Shown piece after piece: positions 1-8,005 of a DNA stretch of 64,000 nt. The first letter of the stretch is position 1, and every line of letters begins with the position of its first letter. The position numbers and the translations under genes are program-made. Below the pieces are notes generated by a model, which saw only the letters and a program-made list of their open reading frames with translations, made no database searches and had not been told where the DNA came from. This DNA is from Anaerolineales bacterium (GTDB lineage: Bacteria > Chloroflexota > Anaerolineae > Anaerolineales > UBA4823), in the NCBI GenBank assembly GCA_025057645.1, contig JANXBJ010000010.1, positions 34,207 to 98,206 of the forward strand, in the 5' to 3' direction.

Positions 1-199
1 GTTGTACCTTCTCTTCGATTGCAGCTCGTTCGGCGGCGGGGATGGCGTATTTGAGTTCCAGCGTAATTTGATCGCCGGAGGGCGAAATGTGGGCCTTTGC
101 AATGCGTTCATCCACGTAGGCGAGCTTAGAATGCACTTCGCCGATCAGGTGGTCGGGGATGGTTACTGCTGCGGCAAATTGGAGGCTTGAGGAGGTCAT
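1..199 (-). CDS. Partial gene of unknown function, coupled to the carrier protein gene
   Basis: Only the first 66 codons are present; the gene runs off the left edge. Its ATG sits in an ATGA overlap with the stop of the upstream acyl carrier protein gene, so the two are probably translated together. The visible part has no signal peptide or membrane segment and looks like the start of a soluble alpha/beta protein (for example IPDHLIGEVHSKLAYVDER, then LELKYAIPAAER). I do not recognise the family. A carrier-protein partner such as an adenylating ligase or acyltransferase would suit the context, but nothing visible proves this. Confidence 0.7.
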   Translation of the reverse strand, partial: MTSSSLQFAAAVTIPDHLIGEVHSKLAYVDERIAKAHISPSGDQITLELKYAIPAAERAAIEEKVQ

Positions 200-462
200 G
201 AGGGCGCTGCGAGGTGATTACTTTCGAGGTATTGGCGGATCGCTGCAACGCTGGTCAGCGCAGCGATGGTCTCGGCGTTAATCTCGATGCCGAAAGATTC
301 TTCGAGGCGCATCATCACCTCCATGTGACCCATAGAGTCCCACTGGGGGAGGTCACCGAAAGCCAAATCGTCAGAAATCCCCTCAATCGGCACTTGCAGC
401 GCCAACGATAACGCCTCACGGATTCGATTGGTCAAGGGGTTCGAAGAAACGTTCTCGCTCAT
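196..462 (-). CDS. Acyl carrier protein (discrete, 88 aa)
   Basis: Small helical carrier protein. The motif QWDSMGHMEVMMRLEESFGIE carries the expected Ser43 for 4'-phosphopantetheine attachment (the usual DSL is DSM here), and the acidic helix II follows it. The ATG at 462 is preferred over the longer frame reaching 537 because it has a GGAG ribosome-binding site a few bases upstream and gives the normal length of about 80-90 residues. It overlaps the next gene by ATGA. The unusual DSMGHM motif and the absence of fatty-acid synthesis genes nearby suggest a dedicated carrier for a modifying enzyme rather than the housekeeping AcpP. That role is inferred. Confidence 0.85.
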   Translation of the reverse strand: MSENVSSNPLTNRIREALSLALQVPIEGISDDLAFGDLPQWDSMGHMEVMMRLEESFGIEINAETIAALTSVAAIRQYLESNHLAAPS

Positions 463-481
463 AGAAACTCCGGTAGGTGGA

Positions 482-1090
482 TTAGGGTATGGATAACCTC
501 TGTGTTTCAGAGATGCTCTTAGAATAGGTTTTCCCATGATGGAGGTAAGTTACATCCAGCTTTTTCGGCTCTCCGGGGAAGGGATCAACTCCAAATTCTT
601 CGTTGGTGGCAACCACATCCAGTTTTCCATCCCTTACTTTCGCCCTGAGCAGAGGGGTGACATCCATCCAATTGTCCCTAGCGCCGTATTTTGCCGAAAG
701 GATAACCGGCTCGTCTTCGAGGGTCGAAGAACGGCTTGGGGTCTCGAAGAATTTTGCTTCGCTTTTGTCCAATTGCGTGATTGGAGCCAGTTTGGTCATG
801 AAGTCGGGGTTGAACACAATCTTCCAGATGCTGATGACCAATCCTAGTGCATCCACGAATAAGGCAGCTCCAGCAGCAGTAACCACACTGCTCGAGTAGG
901 CTTGGTGATTGAATAAGATTAAGGAGGAAATAACGATGATACTCGCAAGAAGGACAACCGAGGAATAGCCCATGATAAGCCGCAACTGAAACCAGCGATT
1001 TTCATGCGCCTTGTGCTGATCAAACGTCTCGCGCTCTTGGCGCAGACGCTCTTTGATGCGCTCGATTTCGGGTTCAAAGGTTTTGTCCAT
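482..1090 (-). CDS. Membrane protein with DUF3395-like C-terminal domain
   Basis: The N-terminus is a charged, probably coiled-coil segment (EIERIKERLRQERETFDQ). Two hydrophobic helices follow (around MGYSSVVLLASIIVISSLIL and AALFVDALGLVISIWKIVF). The C-terminal third matches the pattern I associate with DUF3395: a W-DVT-LL-V-DG core, then TNEEFGVDPFPGEPKKLDV and a final beta strand ending in LSIP. In eukaryotes this domain sits at the end of DnaJC11-type proteins; its bacterial role is unknown to me. I prefer the ATG at 1090; an upstream in-frame start at 1114 is also open. It is separated from the carrier gene by only 19 bp and may be co-transcribed with it. Confidence 0.65.
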   Translation of the reverse strand: MDKTFEPEIERIKERLRQERETFDQHKAHENRWFQLRLIMGYSSVVLLASIIVISSLILFNHQAYSSSVVTAAGAALFVDALGLVISIWKIVFNPDFMTKLAPITQLDKSEAKFFETPSRSSTLEDEPVILSAKYGARDNWMDVTPLLRAKVRDGKLDVVATNEEFGVDPFPGEPKKLDVTYLHHGKTYSKSISETQRLSIP

Positions 1091-1495
1091 AGGCTCTTCT
1101 CTTTGCTTTGGCACTTAACGCTTGAACTATAAGAAACCGGAAATTGCTTTCATGAAGTGTGGGGCGTTGTTTTGAGAGTATATCGCAAAACGGAAGGGAA
1201 AATCAAGAACAGAAATCCTTTGGGCAGGTTCAAAGTTGGCAATTTTCCCTAGGAGCAGGGCTTGCTCAGTTTGTGTTTTTACTGCTTTTCTCGTATTGTG
1301 TTTTTCTGCAAAGGGTGCACTGGGCTGGTCATCACCGCTGGAGCAATCCTTAGCCTCGCTGTGATAATGCCGATTACCGCCAAAGTAGATTGGGCGAGAG
1401 TCTTCCGCAAGATAAAAAAGCCAGCGGCATAGCTTACATCACTCCGTTCAAATCTTCTTTATTGCATGGGAGATGGATGAGGCACCTTCACCTTA
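1091..1495. other. Gene-poor stretch of about 400 bp
   Basis: No convincing gene. It holds A/T-rich blocks and a short plus-strand frame (1262-1432, TTG start with a possible AGGAG site) that would encode a 56-residue hydrophobic peptide, which I do not accept as a gene. No clear promoter for the flanking minus-strand genes was seen. Confidence 0.5.
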
Positions 1496-2530
1496 TTATC
1501 CGTGTGCTTTCACTTTCAACACCCCCACACTCTGATATTGTGGATCCCACTTGCCCCACGGCATCCCGTTATCCCCAGAGCGGAAGTAAAAACTGGCGAG
1601 GTTATCGCGCAGTTCGGCACACTCCCGCAGGGCTTGCATCAGCTCGGCGTAGCGGTCGTAGTTAGAAGGGGCATCGGGGGAAAGGTTGAAGGCGCAGCGC
1701 AAGGTGGCTTCGCTGTAACACCACCCCTTCGAGGGTTCATGGAACCAGTCTCGATCGGGCGAGGCGCCAAGCGTAGCGAGGAGGACACCGCCGGGTTTGA
1801 GGACGCGCATCAGTTCTCGGATAACCAACGGCAAGCGGTCAGGAGGGTTGTGTTCCAGCGCTGAGAGGGCAGCAACGGCATCGATAGAATTGTCGGCAAT
1901 GTCGGAAAGATGACTGAGGTCTTGATTGTAGAGGATAATTTCTCCATCATTCCTCCCCTCGCCCCATGGGAGAGGGGTCGGGGGTGAGGGCCTCCCCTCG
2001 CCCCATGGGAGAGGGGTCGGGGGTGAGGGCCTCCCCTCGCCCCGTGGGATAGGGGTCGGGGGTGAGGGCCTCCCCTCGCCCTGTGGGAGAGGCTTTGGAG
2101 ATAAGGGGCGGTAAAGACCGCTCACCACCTGCTTCATCGCCCGCAAGCGCTCTTTCAACGAACCGCCCTTGCGCCCGGCGTTCAGCAGAGCGGTTAGGGC
2201 TGGATTCAAGTCCGTTGGGCGCAGTCCTTTCACCCTTGTCCAGCGCCGAAAGCGCCAAGGCAAATCGGCGCGGCTGGTGCGGTCAACGCTGATGACCGTT
2301 GCCCCATGCGCTGCTAGATACCATTGTAAAACCCCCGTCCCGGCGCCGGCATCCAGGATCGTTTTCCCCTTGACATCCCCTAAGTGGGAGAGAATCCACG
2401 CCAAATCCAGCAAGTAATGCCAGCCAAATTCGAGTTGGAGGTGCCGGGCAACGGCTTTCAGCTCTTCAACCAGCGGACGGTGACGATCGAGGAGTTCGAC
2501 CGAGAGGATCTCAATCTTCTCCATAGGCAA
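1496..2530 (-). CDS. SAM-dependent class I methyltransferase with repeat insertion
   Basis: Rossmann-type methyltransferase: motif I is KTILDAGAGTGVLQWYLA, followed by the acidic end of beta 2 (VISVDR). The post-motif region is DNSIDAVAALSALEHNPP and VLKPGGVLLATLG. The target is unknown; the position downstream of a capsule-type glycosyltransferase suggests a sugar or polar head. Between motif I and motif IV the protein is interrupted by about 45 residues encoded by an in-frame tandem repeat, which is unlikely to be part of the fold. The start is a TTG at 2530 or, four bases after it, an ATG at 2524; both lie within the end of the upstream gene (20-bp overlap), so the two genes are translationally linked. 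Confidence 0.75.
   Translation of the reverse strand: MPMEKIEILSVELLDRHRPLVEELKAVARHLQLEFGWHYLLDLAWILSHLGDVKGKTILDAGAGTGVLQWYLAAHGATVISVDRTSRADLPWRFRRWTRVKGLRPTDLNPALTALLNAGRKGGSLKERLRAMKQVVSGLYRPLSPKPLPQGEGRPSPPTPIPRGEGRPSPPTPLPWGEGRPSPPTPLPWGEGRNDGEIILYNQDLSHLSDIADNSIDAVAALSALEHNPPDRLPLVIRELMRVLKPGGVLLATLGASPDRDWFHEPSKGWCYSEATLRCAFNLSPDAPSNYDRYAELMQALRECAELRDNLASFYFRSGDNGMPWGKWDPQYQSVGVLKVKAHG
1952..2092 (-). repeat. 39-bp tandem repeat, in frame inside the methyltransferase gene
   Basis: Three complete 39-bp copies (1952-1990, 1991-2029, 2030-2068) and a partial fourth copy. The first two are identical and the third differs at two positions. Each unit is itself partly inverted (CCTCCCCTCGCCCC against GGGAGAGGGG) and, being 13 codons long, adds a 13-residue block (GRPSPPTPLPWGE) without breaking the frame. 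Sequences of this kind are usually found as dispersed intergenic repeats. Confidence 0.9.
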
Positions 2531-4163
2531 TCCATTCTACCTCTTCGGGCAGCAGAAAATCGCCCCCTTCCTGAAAGCCGCGCAGGATGGTCTGGATAGT
2601 AGGAGAGCGTTCGGGTAGCAGCTCCTCCCAACCGAAATCGCGCAATTGGACAAAACCTGCTCGTTGCGCAGGCTCGAGGTATCTGCCAAAAGGTAGAGAA
2701 GCGCGGTAAAGTTGGTAGTACAAAAACCGCCGCGCATTACGCCGAAATTCGGGTGGAAACTCGATCTTTTCGACAGTTAGCATCGCCTCTGCCAACTGTT
2801 CAAACTCATCAATCGATTGGGCAAAGAACACGGTTGGATATTGGGTGTAGCGGGCTTTCCCGGCACAGAGCACTGGGACAGAGAGCAAGGTTGCCTCCAA
2901 GCCGATCGAGGAGTTATACACCATCAGAAACTTGGAGCGTTGGATCAGCTCATAGGAGCTAAGGTATTCCTGTGAGTCGACAAAGATCACATTCGACAGC
3001 TTGTTCACTGCATTAGCTTCGATCCAACTACGCACGCTCTCGCGGGCTTGTTTTGCGGTGCCGGGGCGCATCTCATCGGGATGAGCACGGATGACAAACA
3101 GCGTCTCCGGATGAACACGAATGATCTTCAACACATGATCTAGCCAGTGAAACATGTGCCGAAAAGCTACGTTGGCATGAACCTGACTGGTATCATAAAC
3201 CACGTTGGTAAAAACCGGGACAATCTGACGAAATTGAGCAGCTTTTTGTAGAAAGGATTCATCTAACCCTTGCATTTCCGGCCAAAAACGAATGCCGGCC
3301 ATGGTGAACTTGCCCTGAAAGCGCCGTTCCAAGTAGGCATCCAGACGCTGATTTTGCCGTTCGTTCAGCTCAAACGAGGCAGGGATGGGAATCGGATATG
3401 CAGTAGCTTCGCCATCGGTAAAAAAGGCGGAGAGGGGTTGAAAGCCCACTTCCTGTGTCACAACTCGAACGCCTTTTTGCAAGGCGACCCAGCGGGCGGT
3501 TGCTTCGGGATAGAGAATGCCATTGAAGATCAAGCAGGCAAAGGGCTGTTCTCTGTCCAGCAGGGTCTCGAAATGGAGAGCAACGTTGTAAGCTGAAAGA
3601 AGATATTGGCGAAGGAGGTAGCGCGTAGGCTCGTTATCCGGCAAGTGATGGCAGCGCAGTGCCCAGCGAATCGAGGGCAACACCAACTTTCCCAACGGGA
3701 TCGGCTCTTCATACCGGGGAGATGAAAGTTGAAACTCACTCAGCTCCTCAACGCTCAACTCACCGAGCTTGCGCAATAAATCGGAGTCGGGTCGGAAGCG
3801 AAACCAATGCGTCGCAAAAGTTTGTGTGAGCCGCTTGGTTTGAGCAATACAGGGCTCACAGGGAGGGGGCAGACGATGATTCTGACGATTGGTGCCTAAC
3901 ACACAATGGGACATCCCTGCCTGACAGGCAAATTGGATGATGCGGTAACCTGCCAACCTTAGCCCAAGGCTGGCCAGGAGGGTGAAAGCTGCGTTTTGGC
4001 TTATGCCTGCCAAGCGGGAGGAGGCGTTGAAGACCACGATTTTCGGCGAGTCCTCTGTTCTGGGAGCATGCGCTCGCACCTGATAAGCTAAGCGCCTAAG
4101 CCGCTGGCGGTTTTGCCAGCCTGCCCAACGCAGTTGGAGTTGCCTCCAAAAAGGTTGTTTCAT
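2511..4163 (-). CDS. Capsule-type (KpsC/KpsS-like) GT-B glycosyltransferase
   Basis: 550-residue soluble protein. The C-terminal half has the hallmarks of capsule polysaccharide synthesis/CDP-glycerol-type GT-B enzymes: a stretch ending in RAHPDEMRPG, then FVDSQEYLSSYELIQRSKF and VYNSSIGLEATLLSVPVL followed by a conserved GKARY, the nucleotide-sugar site of the family. The N-terminus has a basic segment and a cluster of cysteines (CVLG, PPCEPCIAQ). It is distantly similar in layout to the gene at 30152-31792. Its substrate cannot be read from the sequence. The ATG at 4163 follows a 256-bp gap and may start a transcript continuing into the methyltransferase gene. Confidence 0.7.
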   Translation of the reverse strand: MKQPFWRQLQLRWAGWQNRQRLRRLAYQVRAHAPRTEDSPKIVVFNASSRLAGISQNAAFTLLASLGLRLAGYRIIQFACQAGMSHCVLGTNRQNHRLPPPCEPCIAQTKRLTQTFATHWFRFRPDSDLLRKLGELSVEELSEFQLSSPRYEEPIPLGKLVLPSIRWALRCHHLPDNEPTRYLLRQYLLSAYNVALHFETLLDREQPFACLIFNGILYPEATARWVALQKGVRVVTQEVGFQPLSAFFTDGEATAYPIPIPASFELNERQNQRLDAYLERRFQGKFTMAGIRFWPEMQGLDESFLQKAAQFRQIVPVFTNVVYDTSQVHANVAFRHMFHWLDHVLKIIRVHPETLFVIRAHPDEMRPGTAKQARESVRSWIEANAVNKLSNVIFVDSQEYLSSYELIQRSKFLMVYNSSIGLEATLLSVPVLCAGKARYTQYPTVFFAQSIDEFEQLAEAMLTVEKIEFPPEFRRNARRFLYYQLYRASLPFGRYLEPAQRAGFVQLRDFGWEELLPERSPTIQTILRGFQEGGDFLLPEEVEWIAYGED

Positions 4164-4281
4164 TGCTGGATTTCTACCTAATCGGGAATAATCTAAGCTC
4201 TAACAGAGGCAAAGGCAAAGTATTCCTCACTGGAGCCGCTATTAGCATAAAGCGCTGTTGTTTTAGCACCTCGGAGCGCAG

Positions 4282-4310
4282 GTCTCCCCATTGGCGAAGT
4301 ATTGGGAGAC
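4282..4310. other. Inverted repeat in the gap before the glycosyltransferase gene
   Basis: GTCTCCC and GGGAGAC form a 7-bp stem with a 15-base loop in the 256-bp space between the nitrilase and glycosyltransferase genes. There is no T-run, so it is not a standard terminator. Confidence 0.35.
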
Positions 4311-4419
4311 AAGGACGTTGACTCTCAACTGCTTTACCCTTTCCCCTCTCTTTTCCGAATCTTAGGCGCCTTCACCCAAAAACTCTGATGGGCGGGAGTA
4401 TCTCTCTTTCCGAGACGCG

Positions 4420-5142
4420 TCAGAACCGCAGGTCGATCAACAGCAATTCGTCTGTGCCATGTGGCGATTCGGCGAGCAACTCGCCGCTCGCGCTCACCAC
4501 CATTGCCCCACCAAAGGCGCCCTCTTCGGGGAGGTTTTCTAAAGCATTGACGATGGCGGCAGTCCTGCCGACTTTCTTCACCGCCACAAGATAGGCTTGG
4601 CGCTCTTCGTTCATCCAGCGTTGTGGGTCGGGGGAGATGTCAGCAAAACCACGCGACATCGGGACAAGGAGCAAATCCAAATTCGGGGCAATCTTTGCCA
4701 TGCTCTCTGCGTGGAAGAGATCGCCGCAAATCAGAATGCCGATCCTCCCAAGTTCGGTCTTAGCACTGCCGACCTCGGCTCCGCTACGATACGGGGGTTG
4801 CTCGTTCACTTTGCGGTGCTTGAGGAGGATTTCCCCGTTAGGGTTTAGCAGGAGAGCTGTGTTATAAAAGCCCTCGGCAGCGGACTCGATCATGCCAAAG
4901 CACAAGTGAATCCTGTCGGATCGCGCCAAATTGGCCATCCTCTGAACCGTCTCACCAGGGATAGGTTCGGCAAAGGTTGCCAAGTCTTTCTCTTCCCACA
5001 GGTAGCCCGTTAAGGCGCATTCGGGGAGGCAAACCAAATCGGGTTGGAAGGCTCGGGCCTCGTTTAGCCTCTTGCGTACCTGCTGGAGGTTGAGCGCAGG
5101 ATTGCGCGGCTCGGTTTTTAGGGGAATAAGGCAGAGACGCAT
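4420..5142 (-). CDS. Carbon-nitrogen hydrolase (nitrilase superfamily)
   Basis: 240 residues, normal for the catalytic domain. The Glu-Lys-Cys triad is visible: Glu41 in LPECALTG, Lys111 in KHRKVN, and Cys139 in GILICGDLFH. The family hydrolyses non-peptide C-N bonds (amidase, carbamoylase, omega-amidase). The substrate is not evident. The gene lies between a lipoprotein gene and a glycosyltransferase gene on the same strand, with gaps of 98 and 256 bp, so an operon link is uncertain. Confidence 0.85.
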   Translation of the reverse strand: MRLCLIPLKTEPRNPALNLQQVRKRLNEARAFQPDLVCLPECALTGYLWEEKDLATFAEPIPGETVQRMANLARSDRIHLCFGMIESAAEGFYNTALLLNPNGEILLKHRKVNEQPPYRSGAEVGSAKTELGRIGILICGDLFHAESMAKIAPNLDLLLVPMSRGFADISPDPQRWMNEERQAYLVAVKKVGRTAAIVNALENLPEEGAFGGAMVVSASGELLAESPHGTDELLLIDLRF

Positions 5143-5181
5143 TCGAGGCGATTAACCTACTTTGGAGAGATGCTGCTAGCA

Positions 5182-5204
5182 CGCATAGGCAGGAATGCCT
5201 ACGC
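5182..5204. other. Hairpin between lipoprotein and nitrilase genes
   Basis: An inverted repeat with TAGGCA and TGCCTA arms around GGAA (about 9 bp stem with one mismatch). Without a T-run it is only a possible transcript-end or processing signal. Confidence 0.35.
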
Positions 5205-5240
5205 TCCGAAAAAGCTGACGATGAGAGCGGATCACGAGGG

Positions 5241-6398
5241 TCAAGGTAGCGTATTTGCAACATCCACAGAAGGGACAACACCATTCGGAAGGAGTGGTTC
5301 CAACTGATGATAGAAATTCAGGCGGACGATCTCCACTGCATTCGAGCGGGGAAGCAGCGCATACACCCGACCCTCGCGCCCGATGGCCAGGCTACGTAGC
5401 ACGTAATAGAAATATTCATCTAACGGAAAGCGTGCTACCCCTCGTTGGTGCCCTTGGGCGTCGAGATAGTGAACGGTCTTATCCACCTTGACCACAGAGA
5501 GATCGAGAACGTCCTCGCGGGTCACATACAAACTGCCGTCCGCCAATACACCTAGCAGACCCAGCCCGCCGAAGCCGGTAGTAAGCGAGGTAGTCAGGGC
5601 GACATCGCCGGCCATCAGGATTGGCGTTCCTTCCCGATCCCCGCGCACCGCTCGATAGGCCTTTCCCTGGCAGCGATACTCACTAGGCGCCACCTTGTCG
5701 GCGGGCTTTTCCAACACCTCCGCCAAGCGGTAGAGCCGAAAGCCGCCTTCGATCTCCAGAAAGATGTCGCCCTCGCAATCGACCGCAATGCCGCTCAGCC
5801 CATTTTCCAAGCGAAAGCCTTCGGGGATCTCCGCCGTGGCAATCAATTCTCCATCAAACGAAAGGCGATGAACGCGAAAGCGCGGCGGGGCAACATTCAA
5901 ACTGATCTCCAAAAGGACAAGCCCCGTCTCTGAGGCTCTCAGATCAACGACGTTGAGGATATCCAAACTGAGTAGGTCGATTGCGCTGAGAAATCGACCG
6001 CTCAGGTCATATTTCAATAAGCGATAGCTCACCGGGTCGGTCAAGATCAATGCGTCATCCGGTGTAAAAGCCAACGCATTGGGACCGTTGGTTTGCATCT
6101 CCGCCACGCCACCGCCCCGATAGGTAACCCCTCCTTCGCCGACCGGTATAGAAAAGAGTGTCTCGTAAAGCGGACCGGGCTGCTCTCGGATTTCCACAGC
6201 GGGGGATAGAGTAATAGTAGGTGGGGGCGCCGTTGGGGGTAAAGGAGTGAGAGAAGGTTGAACGAATGGTGTTGGGGAAAGCACCGATGTTTGGCGTTGT
6301 AGTTCGGGGGTAGTTATTGCGCAGGCACTAAGCGCCAACCCGCAAGCCGCCCAATAAATTCGAAGAGTTCGTAAGCAGCGGCAATGAAACACCTTCAA
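5241..6398 (-). CDS. Lipoprotein with Pro/Thr linker and beta-propeller-like body
   Basis: The N-terminus is a lipoprotein signal (ACGLALSAC, lipidated Cys26), then a Thr/Pro/Ser-rich tether (about residues 35-65). The rest is repetitive beta-strand sequence with segments such as ALAFTPDDALILTDPVSYRL and GIAVDCEGDIFLEIEGG, resembling the blades of NHL/SMP-type propellers. This suggests an extracytoplasmic sensor or binding protein, but I cannot assign a ligand. It starts 19 bp downstream of the LuxR-type regulator's stop, so it may be part of the same transcript as the ABC transporter genes. Confidence 0.6.
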   Translation of the reverse strand: MKVFHCRCLRTLRIYWAACGLALSACAITTPELQRQTSVLSPTPFVQPSLTPLPPTAPPPTITLSPAVEIREQPGPLYETLFSIPVGEGGVTYRGGGVAEMQTNGPNALAFTPDDALILTDPVSYRLLKYDLSGRFLSAIDLLSLDILNVVDLRASETGLVLLEISLNVAPPRFRVHRLSFDGELIATAEIPEGFRLENGLSGIAVDCEGDIFLEIEGGFRLYRLAEVLEKPADKVAPSEYRCQGKAYRAVRGDREGTPILMAGDVALTTSLTTGFGGLGLLGVLADGSLYVTREDVLDLSVVKVDKTVHYLDAQGHQRGVARFPLDEYFYYVLRSLAIGREGRVYALLPRSNAVEIVRLNFYHQLEPLLPNGVVPSVDVANTLP

Positions 6399-6416
6399 CC
6401 CTTTGAGGTAGGCAGT

Positions 6417-7217
6417 TTAGACTTCTCTTTGGGTTGGAGAGGGGCAGCCATTAACTTGGATGTCGATCGAAATTCGTTGAAAGAGGATGCCCAAGAAGAT
6501 AGCCAACCCGCACCAGAGTCCGAGCATGACTGCAATAGCTAGGTCAAAAGCCAATTTAGCCGGCATTGTGGCCGGATCCAGCAAACCCAATCCGGCAAAA
6601 ACCTGACCAATCGGGACAACTACGTAGCGCATCAGAGGGAGTATGAAGAGGGGGCTAATTCCCGTTCCCAAAAGTGCGCTCAGAAGCACCCGAATCAGCG
6701 ATCGGCCTCGAAGTGTCCCGAACCAACCGACAATACTGCCAGCCGCCGCCAAGAGCAACAGGAACGGGATCAGAAATCCCGCAAAGTCTTCCCTATCCAG
6801 GTTCCCGCTTGCGCTCATCCCAAACACCCATAGTCCGCCCCCCAACAGCGTTGCTAGCACACAACCCACAAGATGAGAGAGCCGGATGCGTTTCATTTCG
6901 ATCTCCTTGCCGAAAATGGACTTTACCCAATGGATCAACCCATTGAGCTTAGCCCGATTTTCGGCCTTTTTCACCCGGCGCGCAACTGTGGATTGCCCCA
7001 GTGCTTCATTTTCCAATTCACCTGGGAGTTTGCCCAGTTTCAAGACCAACTCAATTCGCGAGCTGACTCCGAACTTGGCATAGATGTTTTTTAGGTGAAA
7101 TTCAACCGTCCGTTCGGAGATGCCCAATTCCCACGCAATGCGCTTGTTAGCCTTCCCTTGCAGCAGCAACTTGAGAACATCCCATTCTCGGTTGGTCAGG
7201 CGGGGGAATTTTTCCAC
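6417..7217 (-). CDS. LuxR-type HTH fused to a multi-pass membrane domain
   Basis: Residues 1-65 are a GerE/LuxR DNA-binding domain (LTNREWDVLKLLLQGKANK, then ISERTVEFHLKNIYAKFGV). After a basic linker, residues about 115-255 form four hydrophobic helices. The HTH is at the N-terminus, opposite to most LuxR regulators, and no receiver or autoinducer domain is present, so it may be a membrane-tethered regulator. A second in-frame ATG (codon 108, position 6896) is preceded by AAGGAG at good spacing and would give the membrane domain alone. The gene follows the ABC ATPase gene with a 2-bp gap, so it probably senses or regulates the transporter's function. No ligand can be inferred. Confidence 0.75.
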   Translation of the reverse strand: MEKFPRLTNREWDVLKLLLQGKANKRIAWELGISERTVEFHLKNIYAKFGVSSRIELVLKLGKLPGELENEALGQSTVARRVKKAENRAKLNGLIHWVKSIFGKEIEMKRIRLSHLVGCVLATLLGGGLWVFGMSASGNLDREDFAGFLIPFLLLLAAAGSIVGWFGTLRGRSLIRVLLSALLGTGISPLFILPLMRYVVVPIGQVFAGLGLLDPATMPAKLAFDLAIAVMLGLWCGLAIFLGILFQRISIDIQVNGCPSPTQREV

Positions 7218-7219
7218 GG

Positions 7220-8005
7220 TTACCCTCCTGTGCGCCGCACCTCTTCGTGCAGCAGGCGCAGGGCTTCGTGGCGCAGTTCGGCAAAGTGCAGCGAACCTTC
7301 CGTCTCCAGCCAGTGACGTGGGCGAGGTAGGTCAACGCGCAGTTCCGCCTTGATGCGTCCCGGACGTGCCGTCATCACGTAGATGCGGTCGGAGAGCAGG
7401 ATCGCTTCATCGACATCGTGTGTGACGAAAAGCACCGTTGTGCGATCCTGCTGCCAGACCTCCAACAACAGTTCCTGCATCAACATCCGTGTCTGGGCAT
7501 CGAGGGCACCAAACGGTTCATCCATCAGCAAAATCTGTGGACGATAGACCAGGGCACGGGCGATGGCAACTCGCTGGCGCATCCCACCCGAAAGTTGGTT
7601 GGGATAAGCAGAGGCAAACGCAGCCAATCCTACCAGTTCAAGATGATGGCGGACGCGTTCCTCCTGTTCCGCCGCAGTGAGGTTCGATTTTTTGAGGGCG
7701 AAGCGCACATTTTCGGCAACAGTCAGCCAGGGGAAAAGGGTGTAAGTCTGGAAGACCACGCCGCGGTCTAAGCCGGGTCCTTCGACCTCACGCCCATCCA
7801 CAAAAATGTGCCCGGAGGTAATCTCTTCCAACCCGGCAGCCATCATTAGCAAGGTGGACTTCCCACACCCCGAGGGGCCGAGCAAAGAGACAAACTCATT
7901 GGGTTGTACGGTGAGCGAAACATCCTGAAGGGCAAGCAGGCTCTCTCCGTGCCCGAGATCGTACCACTTAGAAACGCGCTCGACCGAAAGTTTGGGGTAG
8001 GTCAT
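7220..8005 (-). CDS. ABC transporter ATPase, nitrate/sulfonate/taurine type
   Basis: 261 residues with Walker A GPSGCGKSTLL, Q-loop, signature LSGGMRQRVAIARAL, Walker B ILLMDEPFGALDAQTR and the H-loop (VTHDVDEAILL). The DEAILLSDRIYVMTARPGRI stretch is typical of the SsuB/TauB/NrtD group. It overlaps the permease gene by 4 bp and is followed 2 bp later by the LuxR-type gene. It would energise the importer formed with the permease at 8002-8811 and the lipoprotein at 9222-10184. Confidence 0.9.
   Translation of the reverse strand: MTYPKLSVERVSKWYDLGHGESLLALQDVSLTVQPNEFVSLLGPSGCGKSTLLMMAAGLEEITSGHIFVDGREVEGPGLDRGVVFQTYTLFPWLTVAENVRFALKKSNLTAAEQEERVRHHLELVGLAAFASAYPNQLSGGMRQRVAIARALVYRPQILLMDEPFGALDAQTRMLMQELLLEVWQQDRTTVLFVTHDVDEAILLSDRIYVMTARPGRIKAELRVDLPRPRHWLETEGSLHFAELRHEALRLLHEEVRRTGG

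Noticed and set aside
196..537. Longer start for the acyl carrier protein at 537
   Set aside because: Extra 25 residues are Pro-rich and lack an upstream ribosome-binding site; the ATG at 462 has GGAG.
1262..1432. Plus-strand 56-codon frame with a TTG start and AGGAG-like site, encoding a hydrophobic Cys-containing peptide
   Set aside because: No homology that I recognise, non-ATG start, and it lies in a gap without a promoter; it may be chance.
1952..2092. 39-bp repeats considered as a CRISPR array
   Set aside because: The units are directly adjacent with no unique spacers and lie in a coding frame.
1947..2258. 103-residue minus-strand frame over the tandem repeat
   Set aside because: Shadow frame produced by the 39-bp repeat within the methyltransferase gene.
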